Assembly (NCBI GenBank): GCA_964472505.1
Contig: CAYYQW010000006.1
Span: 17,952 to 81,951 of the forward strand
From: JAYEIA01 sp964472505
GTDB taxonomy: Bacteria; Bacteroidota; Bacteroidia; Bacteroidales; JAADGE01
Direction of reading: 5' to 3'
DNA: 64,000 nucleotides
Part shown: in pieces, positions 8,536 through 16,802 of the stretch
How the letters are laid out: each line of letters starts with the position of its first letter
Position numbering within the stretch: the first letter of the stretch is position 1
Notes under the pieces: model-generated
Seen by the model: the letters and a program-made list of their open reading frames with translations, nothing else
Told to the model about the DNA's origin: nothing
Database searches by the model: none
Made by a program: the position numbers and the translations under genes

Positions 8536-9489
8536 ATGCAGAAAAAATACAAAAAACTCATTTCGGTAATTTTAAAGCTGCTCATTCTTGCGGCTTCTTA
8601 TCTGTATATCTGGCAAAAAATTAAAAGCCAAAGCCGGTGGGATGTTTTTCCGGAGGCGCTTTCGGATTGGGCATTTTTTGCCGCAGCTTTTTTTCTTATG
8701 CCCCTAAATTGGTTCATAGAGTCATACAAGTGGCAGTATATTCTCAAAAAAACAGAAAAAATAAAAATTTGGACTGCTGCAGAATCCGTTTTTGCCGGCA
8801 TTACTTTAGGAATTTTTACACCCAACCGCATCGGCGAATTGGCCGGGCGAATTCTTGTATTGAAAAAAACACACCGACTTAAAGGTATTTTTTCGGCCGG
8901 CTTAAGCAGCTTGAGCCAAACAATGCCCACACTAATTTTCGGTATTTTAGGGGCTTGGTATATTTGGCAAGACCAATTTTCCGACACCCATACACCCGAT
9001 ACAGAATTTCTTCTCATCGGTTTACTCGCTATGCTGTTTAGTGTTTTGCTTTTTCTGCTTTATTTCAGAATAGATTTATTGGCCGGTTTTCTCGCAGGCT
9101 TTAAGTTTTCACACAAGCTGAAAGAAGCCGTAAAACTGCTTGGCCGATTTTCGCAGCGGGAATTATCCGGGGTTTTAAGTTTTAGCATAAGCCGCTACCC
9201 GATATTTATGCTGCAATTGTATCTTTTGCTCTTATTTTTCGGTGTTGAGCTTTCGTTTTTGACGGTTTTTGCCGCCGGCGCAGCTGCTTTCTTTATAAAC
9301 TTCATTATTCCGAGCATTGCATTGGCCGATTTGGGCATACGCGGCTCATCAGCCTTATTTTTTTTCGGATTATACATTTCAAATGATGCCGCTGTACTTT
9401 CAGCCGTTTTTGCGCTTTGGCTCATTAATTTGGTAATTCCGGCCTTAATCGGTTCTGTAATTTTATTGCGCTTGAAAATTATTTCGTAA
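8536..9489 (+). CDS. Lysylphosphatidylglycerol synthase-TM / UPF0104 family membrane protein
   Basis: 317 residues. Six to eight hydrophobic segments with the pattern of the LPG_synthase_TM family: LNWFIESYKWQYIL, GITLGIFTPNRIGELAGR (the family's conserved ITP.R.GE segment), then the late IPSIALADLGIRGSSALFFFG. Members are flippase-like or unknown-function membrane proteins. The soluble MprF transferase domain is absent, so aminoacylation of lipid is not implied. I chose the ATG at 8536. A TTG 33 bases earlier would overlap the previous gene by 19 bases and is less likely. A perfect hairpin at 9519-9545 follows. Confidence 0.75.
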   Translation: MQKKYKKLISVILKLLILAASYLYIWQKIKSQSRWDVFPEALSDWAFFAAAFFLMPLNWFIESYKWQYILKKTEKIKIWTAAESVFAGITLGIFTPNRIGELAGRILVLKKTHRLKGIFSAGLSSLSQTMPTLIFGILGAWYIWQDQFSDTHTPDTEFLLIGLLAMLFSVLLFLLYFRIDLLAGFLAGFKFSHKLKEAVKLLGRFSQRELSGVLSFSISRYPIFMLQLYLLLLFFGVELSFLTVFAAGAAAFFINFIIPSIALADLGIRGSSALFFFGLYISNDAAVLSAVFALWLINLVIPALIGSVILLRLKIIS

Positions 9490-9518
9490 GCCGCTGCCTT
9501 CTCTATAACCGTCCAAAC

Positions 9519-9545
9519 TTTTCTAAAATTCAAAATTTTAGAAAA
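9519..9545 (+). terminator. Perfect 12-bp hairpin after the UPF0104 gene
   Basis: TTTTCTAAAATT (9519-9530), loop CAA, AATTTTAGAAAA (9534-9545). It is A+T-rich with no clean U-tract. A diverged direct copy of the same block (GTCCAA...TTTTTTAAAATT...TTTAGAAAAGG) lies at 9586-9620, so this may be a repeat element rather than a dedicated terminator. Confidence 0.45.
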
Positions 9546-9628
9546 ACTCCGAGCTTAGTTCACAAGAAAATCGTTATATTTACAGTCCAACCTTTTTTAA
9601 AATTTGGAACTTTAGAAAAGGATCGAAC

Positions 9629-10102
9629 ATGAACAATATTTGGCCTTTTAAAAAAACAATGAAACAAGCAAAAAAACAAATCCTTGAAACCATATTACCG
9701 ACCATATTCGGAATATTGGCCGTACTAATTCTTTTAGCTGTCTTTAACCTAATTCTGCACGGCAGAAATGTGCTTAGTTCTCCGGATAACGGATTTCTGA
9801 AACTGTTTGTTCCCGTAGTTACAATTTTTGCGTTAATCATTCAGCTCACACTAACAGTTCCTTTTTGGAAAAAATTTCAAAACCGGAAAAAAGTTTTGGG
9901 TTTGACGCTTATCCCGTTTACGGCTTTGCTTTCTTTGGTTTCAGGTGTAATTTTTGGTTTAGTGTTTTGGGAAAGAACCTACGGAACAGACGAATTGCTT
10001 TTAGTTTCTCTCACCGGAATTTTTGCATTTGCTGTATATTGGACAGTTAATTTATTGACATTGCAGTTTTTTTTACAGACAAACCCAAAACGTTTAAGTT
10101 AG
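9629..10102 (+). CDS. Small membrane protein with four predicted helices, unknown function
   Basis: 157 residues with four hydrophobic segments at about 20-40, 55-78, 90-113 and 122-145, a basic N-terminus (KKTMKQAKKQ) and basic loops. No family recognised. The gene stands between a repeated hairpin block and the GLPGLI remnant. A TATATTTA sequence near 9570-9578 could serve as the -7 box. Confidence 0.5.
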   Translation: MNNIWPFKKTMKQAKKQILETILPTIFGILAVLILLAVFNLILHGRNVLSSPDNGFLKLFVPVVTIFALIIQLTLTVPFWKKFQNRKKVLGLTLIPFTALLSLVSGVIFGLVFWERTYGTDELLLVSLTGIFAFAVYWTVNLLTLQFFLQTNPKRLS

Positions 10103-10185
10103 TTGTGGCTTACAGCGACAACGATAATCGTGGCACGATAAACTGAATAGCATAACCAACCGCTGACGGGGCGTGAAGCCGCCGA

Positions 10186-10290
10186 ATGGTAGCAAATGAA
10201 AACAATGTTCAATTTTTTGATGCCGAGTCAAAAACCGGTGCCATGCGCAAGGCTTATTCCCTTAATAATTTTATTGAAAAATATGAGTAA
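10186..10290 (+). pseudogene. Remnant of a GLPGLI-family gene (C-terminal 34 residues)
   Basis: The reading frame MVANENNVQFFDAESKTGAM...NNFIEKYE followed by TAA is nearly identical to the last 34 residues of the intact gene at 10974-11831, which reads MVANENNVEFFDAESKTRAM...NNFIEKYE. The DNA matches as well, starting abruptly at the ATG. Upstream of it there is no further similarity. This is the tail of a second copy whose front part has been lost, so the locus was once duplicated or underwent unequal recombination. Confidence 0.85.
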
Positions 10291-10491
10291 TAAGTAGAGA
10301 CCTGATTAACGACACTCTAAATTGATTCGCTAAAATTATTTTTGGATTTATATTTTTAATATTTTATATTGCAACGATTTTAATCTACAAACATCTGTGC
10401 GTGTGCTATCTTATTGTAAATTAACATATTACCCCCCCCGCTTTCGGCAAATACACTAAGCCGAAACGGAATTTATACTGCCGGATTTACA

Positions 10492-10499
10492 TAAATTTG
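10492..10499 (+). promoter_or_regulatory. Bacteroidota-type -7 box TAAATTTG
   Basis: An exact TAnnTTTG match 85 bases upstream of the peptide gene. A transcript start a few bases downstream would place the hairpin at 10507-10530 almost at the 5' end of the mRNA. The -33 element is not clear. The run of eight C lies about 55 bases upstream. Confidence 0.5.
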
Positions 10500-10506
10500 C
10501 GAAAGC

Positions 10507-10534
10507 GCTAAAGAATTTAATTTCTTTAGCTTTT
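10507..10534 (+). terminator. Hairpin with short U-run in the leader of the secreted-peptide gene
   Basis: GCTAAAGAA (10507-10515), loop TTTAAT, TTCTTTAGC (10522-10530), then TTTT. It could be an attenuator, a terminator for upstream transcription, or a 5' stem that protects the mRNA, given its position right after the -7 box. Confidence 0.45.
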
Positions 10535-10583
10535 AATAAGTTTATTTCAAATCTAACATTATTAACTTATAAATTATTATCAA

Positions 10584-10898
10584 ATGAAAACACTATTCGT
10601 TTCAGTTATATTTATGCTTATTTTAAGCATCGGATTTTCTAATTCTGCTAATGCAGCTACTTTGGATGCCAAAAATGACATTGTTGATTTACCGACAACT
10701 TTAATGAGCGATTTTGAAAGTTCCGAGCTTAATAGCCCCAAAGATACTGCGGACTTGGATGGACAGGATGAGATCTATTGTTTCGTTGCTACTTATATAT
10801 GCGATACCGGTTTAGGCGGTGGTTATGCGCAGATTTGCGGTAGCACGATGGAAGAGATACAGCAGCAAATTCAAGCTTTTGATGAAATTCTGTGTTAA
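10584..10898 (+). CDS. Small secreted four-cysteine protein upstream of GLPGLI gene
   Basis: 104 residues. Clear Sec signal peptide, residues 1-24 (ending NSANA, cleavage before ATLD). The mature part is about 80 residues, strongly acidic, with cysteines at 66, 73, 85 and 104; the last is the C-terminal residue. The cysteine region contains GLGGG. This layout fits an exported peptide with two disulfides or a processed C-terminal peptide, with the acidic stretch as a pro-region. No family recognised. A perfect 14-bp terminator hairpin lies 11 bases after the stop, so the peptide should be made in excess of the downstream GLPGLI and barrel genes. The same-strand order peptide-GLPGLI-barrel suggests a functional unit. 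Confidence 0.65.
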   Translation: MKTLFVSVIFMLILSIGFSNSANAATLDAKNDIVDLPTTLMSDFESSELNSPKDTADLDGQDEIYCFVATYICDTGLGGGYAQICGSTMEEIQQQIQAFDEILC

Positions 10899-10909
10899 TT
10901 AAACTATGA

Positions 10910-10950
10910 AAATTCTCACCATTCGAAAAATGGTGAGAATTTCATTTTTA
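10910..10950 (+). terminator. Strong intrinsic terminator between peptide gene and GLPGLI gene
   Basis: AAATTCTCACCATT (10910-10923), loop CGAAA, AATGGTGAGAATTT (10929-10942), a perfect 14-bp stem followed by CATTTTTA. It lies 11 bases after the peptide stop and 24 bases before the GLPGLI start, so it should partly end transcription and set a peptide-to-GLPGLI ratio. Confidence 0.8.
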
Positions 10951-10973
10951 CACCACATATAAATTCATAAAAA

Positions 10974-11831
10974 ATGATACTATTAAAAAAAAACGTACTG
11001 ATTTTTCTTCTCTTATTGTGGATAAGCGAAGCCCCGGCACAAGAATATACTACCATTGATACGGCACAACATCTTGTATATTACAAATATTCCTTTCTGC
11101 AAGACTCTACCGATGCTTCGTCTTACAAAGAACAGGAAACCGTTTTGCAAATCGGCAAACAATACTCTAAGTTCGTAGATGTTAACAACATAATACAAGA
11201 TTCGATTACGCAAATGTATTCAATAGAACAAATGACTCAGGAATTGTTTGATGATTTTGTATTGGAAGTAAGAAAGTACAAAACAAGCCTATTATTCAAT
11301 TGTTCCGTTTACAAGAATTATCCCGAAATCAACGAACTTACTTTTACAGGAAATATCAGCAAATCAGCTTACTTAAGCAAAGAGCCGGTACTGAGCAGTT
11401 GGGAATACGACAATGTTGGAGACACAAGCATAATGGATTACAGGTGCAAAAGAGCGTATATAAATTATGGCGGAAGACGATACACAGCCTGGTACACCCC
11501 TGAAATTCCAATACAGGACGGACCGTATAAATTTTCCGGTTTGCCCGGTTTAATACTGAAGGTTCAAAGTCATTGCAACGAGCATGTTTTTGAAGCTTTT
11601 AAAATTTCAAAACCACAGAGCCCGCTCATGAAAAACATGTACTTTGTACATTTAGACAGATACATCGATGCCTGCCCCGAAGACTATGTGAAAGCACTAA
11701 ATACCCAAATACAGGAGCTTTTTGCAATGGTAGCAAATGAAAACAATGTTGAGTTTTTCGATGCCGAATCAAAAACTCGTGCCATGCGAAATGCTTCATC
11801 TATCAATAATTTTATTGAAAAATATGAGTAA
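10974..11831 (+). CDS. GLPGLI family protein
   Basis: 285 residues. Signal peptide about 1-22 (ending EAPAQ). The eponymous motif is exact: YKFSGLPGLILKV, residues 185-197, preceded by the typical segment AWYTPEIPIQDGPY. GLPGLI proteins are Bacteroidota-specific exported proteins of unknown biochemical role. They are often found beside a TonB-dependent-receptor-like gene, and that is the case here: a large barrel protein starts 121 bases downstream. Upstream, after a terminator, is the four-cysteine secreted protein. A tail fragment of a second GLPGLI gene lies at 10186-10290. The length is normal for the family. Confidence 0.9.
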   Translation: MILLKKNVLIFLLLLWISEAPAQEYTTIDTAQHLVYYKYSFLQDSTDASSYKEQETVLQIGKQYSKFVDVNNIIQDSITQMYSIEQMTQELFDDFVLEVRKYKTSLLFNCSVYKNYPEINELTFTGNISKSAYLSKEPVLSSWEYDNVGDTSIMDYRCKRAYINYGGRRYTAWYTPEIPIQDGPYKFSGLPGLILKVQSHCNEHVFEAFKISKPQSPLMKNMYFVHLDRYIDACPEDYVKALNTQIQELFAMVANENNVEFFDAESKTRAMRNASSINNFIEKYE

Positions 11832-11838
11832 ATAAAAG

Positions 11839-11860
11839 GGGACGCAGTAAATTGCGTCCC
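11839..11860. terminator. GC-rich hairpin after the GLPGLI gene
   Basis: GGGACGCA (11839-11846), loop GTAAAT, TGCGTCCC (11853-11860). On the plus strand it is followed by TTAAAA. On the minus strand a TTTTATT run follows. It may lower read-through into the barrel gene. Confidence 0.5.
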
Positions 11861-11951
11861 TTAAAACTGCTCAATAAATTGGAATCCTATCAGCTTAAGT
11901 CAAAAGTTTGAGACGTACAAAAATAGTATTTAATCCTTAACTTATACACTT

Positions 11952-14609
11952 GTGAAAAAAACGCTAATTCTTCTGTTTTTCCTTTTGTTTAGCGTTTTAT
12001 TATATTCGCAAAATGTGATTGAAGGGAAGCTTTTATCAACAACCGGTGAAGCTGCTGCAAATGTCATCATTACCTTAAGCCCAAAAAACAACCGGCAAGT
12101 TCTGCTTGCACACGGTTTTTCGGGTAAAGACGGGAGTTTTAGAATTCAAACAAAACCGGGTGCCGACAGCGTGCTTATCACATTTCGTTCAATGAATTAC
12201 AGAGACACTACAATTCTCAGCAGTTCAAATAGAAAAAACATCTTACTCTTTTTGATACCGGAAGACAAAAAAATTCGAGAAGTAACCGTTAGCTCCGCAC
12301 CCTACAAAAAAAGGGGCGACACAACAATTTATTTTGTAAACAGTTTTTCTGCGGAAAAAGATTTTTCAATCGGAGACGTCATCAATAAGATGCCCGGCTT
12401 TGAAGAAGGCAGCGACGGGAGAATTTATTATCAGGGACAGCAAATAGAAAAATACTACATCGAAGGATTAGACCTTTTGGAAAATAATTATCAACTTGCA
12501 AATAAAAACCTACCACACAGCGCAGTAGGCTCTGTGGAAGTATTGGAAAAGCACCAATCAAAAAAAATCTTTGAAGGAATTATTGAATCTGATAATGTTG
12601 CGCTAAATATCCGTCTGAAAAATAAAGTTACCGTCACCGGAACAGCTAATATTACCGCCGGACTACCCTTAGCATTATGGGATATAAATTTAACTCCCAT
12701 GCTCTTCAATAAAAATCGGCAAATAATTGCTTCGGTTCAAAGCAACAACACGGGTAAATCGCTTAATTCTCAATTTGTAAAAATGAAGCTTGGCAACACT
12801 ACCGTGGAAACGCAAATATCTTCCAAACCCTCAAATGTAGGCGTTACGAAACTTAACTATCCCGAAATAAAACAAAACCGATATTTAGATAACAGTTCTT
12901 TACTGTCAACTTATAATGACTTGATTCGCTTAAATAAGACAACGAATATACGAATTAATGCTTCGCATTACCTTAATCAAACTAAACAATACGGACAAAA
13001 AACCACCAAATATTTTCTGCCCGATACCACAGTCGCAGTATTTGAAAGCACTGAGAATACATTTTTCGATAATAATTTGAACACCGGTTTTACGCTCACC
13101 GGAAATGATAAAAAAATATATTTTAAAAATCTGACCAATCTTAATAAAAACTGGGATAATGAAACCGGTATTATTGAAGCGGAAAATAAGCAAATACAAA
13201 AAGCCTCTACACCATATTTTTCCCTGTCAAATAATTTTGATTTTGTGATTCCGCTAAAAAAACATTTTATAAATATTTATACCCATATTGATTTTTCGCA
13301 GGCTCCTCAGCAGCTCGAATACACACCGGCAGTTTTTTCTCAAAATAATTCTATCGAAACAAACAATTCATCTGCCGTGCTGCAAAAATATGACACAAAG
13401 AACTTGTTTACAGATAATTATCTTTCATTTCTTCTGTCTGTAAAACCGCTTACATTTGAAACCAAAAGCGGTTTCAAATATTCTGACCGGGAAATAATAA
13501 CGAATCTTATTTATGACGAAAATACAAATACTGCCGACTCCTTGCGAAATAATCTGCAATGGGACTACAAAGAATTTTATTTGACTGAAATTGTAAGACT
13601 TAGAAGAAAAAAATTTAATTTATCTTTAACACTCCCTCTCACATTTATGGATTATGATATACGCGATAAATATCACGATTCACCGGAAAATATCTCGGAT
13701 TTGTTTTTCACTCCTCGCTTGGGCGGCGATATAGAACTGGGTAAATATTTTCATTTTTACGGCGGTATCGGTTACTCAAAAAGCATAAGCGAAATCAGCA
13801 GCTTAATGCAGGGCTATGTAATTAGGAACCACAGAAATATGAGCCGAAACAGCAATGAAACAGGCTACCGAAACGGCATTTCATATTCAGGTCGCCTTAC
13901 TTTCCGAAATTTAAAACACGGACTGTTCTCAAATTTAAGATGGATAAAAACTCACAGGCAAAACAATTTGATAAGTACACAAGAAATGATAGCAACCGGC
14001 GTATTTATCCGAGATGCAATTCACGATGTAAATTATTCATTCTCCGATAATATTAGCGCGGAAATAAGTAAATATTTTCCGGCGGCAAAAACAACTTTCA
14101 AAATAAAATCTCATTATTTTTCATCCCGGCGCGAAACAATTTTGAACAACGAAAAAGTATCACAACTAAACCATCTCATTGAAATTTCACCGGAAATTGT
14201 TTATAACAGCATGAAGGGTTTATCGCTTACCTACTCTTATAAACCAAGATTAATAAAACAAAAAACCGCAATAAATGAAAACTCTGTCGTCGAACAATCG
14301 CACGCCTTATCTTTATACTATATTTTTGATGCAAAAAAATGGGTAAGTTTTGAAAATGAATATTATAAGCATAATAACCAAGAAGGTGAAAATAATTTAG
14401 ACGCTTTGTTTTCTCATTTCACCTTTGGATATACGCTCAAAAATTCCGACATGAGGTTCTTATTTATGTGCAATAACATCTTCAATGCACGCTATATCAG
14501 CAACTATTACGCAAGTGATTTTTCCTTAATTCAAAATTATTATCAAGTCCGTACTCGAGAGTTTAGAATTGGAGTCAGTTTTAGCCTCTTGGATTTAAAA
14601 AAATTATAA
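11952..14609 (+). CDS. Outer membrane beta-barrel protein with carboxypeptidase-regulatory-like domain (TonB-dependent-receptor-like)
   Basis: 885 residues. The start is GTG at 11952: the signal peptide begins exactly there (KKTLILLFFLLFSVLLYSQ) and there is no upstream ATG in frame. Domains in order: carboxypeptidase-D-regulatory-like beta-sandwich (about 20-100, VIEGKLLSTTGEAAANV), plug-like region (about 115-225, GDVINKMPGFE...YYIEGLDLLE), then a barrel to the C-terminus, ending in FRIGVSFSLLDLKKL. I see no obvious TonB box. It follows the GLPGLI gene by 121 bases. By family knowledge it is the outer membrane partner of GLPGLI-type operons, and transport of the upstream peptide or of a ligand bound to it is inference. 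Confidence 0.85.
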   Translation: MKKTLILLFFLLFSVLLYSQNVIEGKLLSTTGEAAANVIITLSPKNNRQVLLAHGFSGKDGSFRIQTKPGADSVLITFRSMNYRDTTILSSSNRKNILLFLIPEDKKIREVTVSSAPYKKRGDTTIYFVNSFSAEKDFSIGDVINKMPGFEEGSDGRIYYQGQQIEKYYIEGLDLLENNYQLANKNLPHSAVGSVEVLEKHQSKKIFEGIIESDNVALNIRLKNKVTVTGTANITAGLPLALWDINLTPMLFNKNRQIIASVQSNNTGKSLNSQFVKMKLGNTTVETQISSKPSNVGVTKLNYPEIKQNRYLDNSSLLSTYNDLIRLNKTTNIRINASHYLNQTKQYGQKTTKYFLPDTTVAVFESTENTFFDNNLNTGFTLTGNDKKIYFKNLTNLNKNWDNETGIIEAENKQIQKASTPYFSLSNNFDFVIPLKKHFINIYTHIDFSQAPQQLEYTPAVFSQNNSIETNNSSAVLQKYDTKNLFTDNYLSFLLSVKPLTFETKSGFKYSDREIITNLIYDENTNTADSLRNNLQWDYKEFYLTEIVRLRRKKFNLSLTLPLTFMDYDIRDKYHDSPENISDLFFTPRLGGDIELGKYFHFYGGIGYSKSISEISSLMQGYVIRNHRNMSRNSNETGYRNGISYSGRLTFRNLKHGLFSNLRWIKTHRQNNLISTQEMIATGVFIRDAIHDVNYSFSDNISAEISKYFPAAKTTFKIKSHYFSSRRETILNNEKVSQLNHLIEISPEIVYNSMKGLSLTYSYKPRLIKQKTAINENSVVEQSHALSLYYIFDAKKWVSFENEYYKHNNQEGENNLDALFSHFTFGYTLKNSDMRFLFMCNNIFNARYISNYYASDFSLIQNYYQVRTREFRIGVSFSLLDLKKL

Positions 14610-14621
14610 ATTGCCTCTAAA

Positions 14622-14652
14622 CCCGCCTGACCGCTTTGAGCGGTCGGACGGG
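14622..14652. repeat. Hairpin repeat CCCGCCTGACCGCT / AGCGGTCGGACGGG
   Basis: 14-base arms around TTG, with two non-pairing positions, between the convergent barrel and carboxyltransferase genes. A close copy is at 33020-33049 and a worn one at 7394-7423. Its place suggests bidirectional termination, but its dispersal marks it as an interspersed repeat. Confidence 0.7.
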
Positions 14653-14677
14653 TATTACAAATTTATTATGTGAAAAT

Positions 14678-16216
14678 TTACAAGGGAATATTCCCGTGTT
14701 TTTTGGGCGGATTTTGTTCGCTTTTGTTTTTGGTCATGTCCAATGCCGTAATCAATTTCTTCCGGGTTTCTTTGGGATAAATAATTTCATCAATATATCC
14801 CAACTCAGCCGCTTTGTAAGGATTAGCAAATGTTTTTTTATAGTCGTCTATAATTTTGTCTTTCTCAGCCTTGTCGGTGACTTTTCTGTAAAGAATATTT
14901 ACGGCACCTTCCGGGCCCATAACGGCAATTTCGGCCGTGGGATAAGCCATGTTGTAATCGGCGCCAATATGTTTGCTGCTCATTACATCGTAAGCTCCGC
15001 CGTAGGCTTTGCGAGTGATGAGCGTAATTTTGGGCACGGTGGCTTCGGAAAAAGCATAGAGCAATTTGGCACCGTGCTTAATAATTCCGCCAAACTCCTG
15101 AGTAGTACCGGGCAAAAATCCGGGGACGTCCACCAGCGTTACCAGCGGAATGTTAAAAGCATCGCAAAAGCGGACAAAACGTGCGCCTTTGTGCGATGAA
15201 GCAATGTCGAGCACACCGGCAAAATATTCGGGTTGATTGGCTATGTAACCTACGGTTTGTCCGTTCAACCGACCAAAACCCACTACAATATTTTTGGCAT
15301 ATTGCGGCATAATTTCAAAGAAAATATTATCGTCCGAAACGGTTTCAATAATATGCTTGATGTCGTAGGGCTTGTTGGGATCGGCCGGAACGAATTCCTG
15401 CAAGTTTTCGTCTTCACGATCGGCCGGGTCGTTGGTGGGTTTTATCGGCGCATCGTCCATATTGTTGGAAGGGATGAAACTGATCAATTCGCGCAACATC
15501 ATTAGAGCTTGCTCATCGTTTTCAGCCATTAAATGCGCCACACCGCTTTTTGCATTGTGCGTGACAGCACCGCCCAATTCATTTTTGGTAACTTCTTCTT
15601 TAGTAACCGTTTTTATAACATCCGGACCGGTAACAAACATGTAGCTTGTGTTTTCGGTCATCAGAATAAAATCGGTAATAGCCGGGGAATACACCGCACC
15701 GCCGGCACAAGGGCCCAGAATGGCCGATACTTGAGGAATTACGCCGGAAGATTTTACATTGCGATGAAAAATATCGGCATATCCACCCAAGCTTGACACG
15801 CCTTCCTGAATTCTGGCTCCGCCGGAATCGTTAAGCCCAATTAAAGGTGCCCCGTTCTTCAAAGCCAAATCCATAATTTTTATAATTTTATTAGCATTAG
15901 CGCGGCTGAGTGATCCGCCAAAAACCGTAAAGTCCTGCGAAAAAACATAAACCAAGCGGCCGTCAATTTTGCCGAAACCGGTAATCACGCCGTCGCCCGA
16001 TATTTTCTTTTTGTCCATATCAAAATCTGTGCTTGTGTGGACTACATATTTGTCGGTTTCGGTGAATGTGCCCGGATCCAGCAGCAGCTCAACCCGCTCG
16101 CGTGCCGTCATTTTTCCGGCTTTACGTTGTTTTTCTTTGCGCTCTTTTCCGCCGCCGGCTTCGGCTGCTTTTTTGCGCTGTTCAAAATCTTTGTATTTAT
16201 CTTCCAATAGTGCCAT
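14678..16216 (-). CDS. Acyl-CoA (propionyl-CoA) carboxylase, carboxyltransferase beta subunit
   Basis: 512 residues, full length for PccB/MmdA. Landmarks: [58 protein letters not shown] (oxyanion region) and, in the C-terminal half, [27 protein letters not shown] and [19 protein letters not shown] wording. It transfers CO2 from carboxybiotin to propionyl-CoA to give (S)-methylmalonyl-CoA. It is last in an operon with a biotin carrier protein and biotin carboxylase. With MeaB in the same window, a methylmalonyl-CoA pathway is likely. A methylmalonyl-CoA decarboxylase alpha subunit shares this fold, but the adjacent biotin carboxylase favours a carboxylase. Confidence 0.9.
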   Translation of the reverse strand: MALLEDKYKDFEQRKKAAEAGGGKERKEKQRKAGKMTARERVELLLDPGTFTETDKYVVHTSTDFDMDKKKISGDGVITGFGKIDGRLVYVFSQDFTVFGGSLSRANANKIIKIMDLALKNGAPLIGLNDSGGARIQEGVSSLGGYADIFHRNVKSSGVIPQVSAILGPCAGGAVYSPAITDFILMTENTSYMFVTGPDVIKTVTKEEVTKNELGGAVTHNAKSGVAHLMAENDEQALMMLRELISFIPSNNMDDAPIKPTNDPADREDENLQEFVPADPNKPYDIKHIIETVSDDNIFFEIMPQYAKNIVVGFGRLNGQTVGYIANQPEYFAGVLDIASSHKGARFVRFCDAFNIPLVTLVDVPGFLPGTTQEFGGIIKHGAKLLYAFSEATVPKITLITRKAYGGAYDVMSSKHIGADYNMAYPTAEIAVMGPEGAVNILYRKVTDKAEKDKIIDDYKKTFANPYKAAELGYIDEIIYPKETRKKLITALDMTKNKSEQNPPKKHGNIPL

Positions 16217-16271
16217 TATTTTTCTTTTTATTGATGTTTAAGTATTAAGATAAAAATAGATGCGATTAAGT

Positions 16272-16784
16272 TTATTCAAGAATCACCAGCGGTTGGTCTC
16301 CCTGAATATTTTGGCCTTCTTTTACCAAAACCTTTTTTACGGTGCGGTTGCCGCCGGCTTTATATTCGCTTTGCATTTTCATGGCTTCCACAATAATTAC
16401 CACATCGCCTTGTTTTACTTTGTCGCCGACTTTTACGGGAATTTTCACTATTGCCCCGGGCATAGGCGATGAAATAACGCGCGTACCGTCATCTTTATCT
16501 TCTCCTTGGCGGTTTTGCATGTATTTACTTTGGGCATCCGTTACGGTAATATCAAAGTATCGGTTGCGGTTGTGCAAACTAAATTTTTTGCCGGAAATAC
16601 CGGGTTCGGAAAGTTCAAAATCATAAGAAATGCCTTTATGCAAAAGAGAATATACTCCGGCAGAAGTTTTCACCACATCTGCTTCAAGAATTTTATCGTC
16701 CACTTTTATTTTAACCTGATTTCCTTCTCGCTCCAACAGTTTGAGCATTTTGGTTTTGCCTTTTATGCTAATATCTAAGTCCAT
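16272..16784 (-). CDS. Biotin carboxyl carrier protein of the acyl-CoA carboxylase
   Basis: 170 residues. The C-terminal biotinyl domain (about 103-170) has the target VEAMKMQSEY with the biotinylated lysine at 136 and the mirrored ISSPMPGAIVKIPVKVGDKV. The N-terminal 90 residues are a beta-rich domain that probably docks the subunit, followed by a polar linker. It lies between the biotin carboxylase (18 bases) and carboxyltransferase (55 bases) genes on the same strand. It carries CO2 as carboxybiotin between the two active sites. Confidence 0.92.
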   Translation of the reverse strand: MDLDISIKGKTKMLKLLEREGNQVKIKVDDKILEADVVKTSAGVYSLLHKGISYDFELSEPGISGKKFSLHNRNRYFDITVTDAQSKYMQNRQGEDKDDGTRVISSPMPGAIVKIPVKVGDKVKQGDVVIIVEAMKMQSEYKAGGNRTVKKVLVKEGQNIQGDQPLVILE

Positions 16785-16802
16785 TTTTTTTTAGTTTAAT
16801 AT

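Larger units (their letters stand above)
10103..10583. other. Intergenic region with pseudogene remnant, C-tract and structured leader
   Basis: About 480 bases. It holds the GLPGLI C-terminal remnant (10186-10290), a run of eight C residues (10432-10439), an imperfect 14-bp inverted repeat (CGCTTTCGGCAAAT near 10440 against ATTTGCGAAAGCGC ending 10508), a TAAATTTG box and a hairpin at 10507-10530. The first 80 bases, including ACGATAATCGT, match nothing I recognise. Confidence 0.6.

Noticed and set aside
10103..10290. Integron attC site near the GLPGLI remnant or at 29640-29700
   Set aside because: Short GTT and AAC motifs can be found, but no pair of core sites with the right spacing and no integrase gene.
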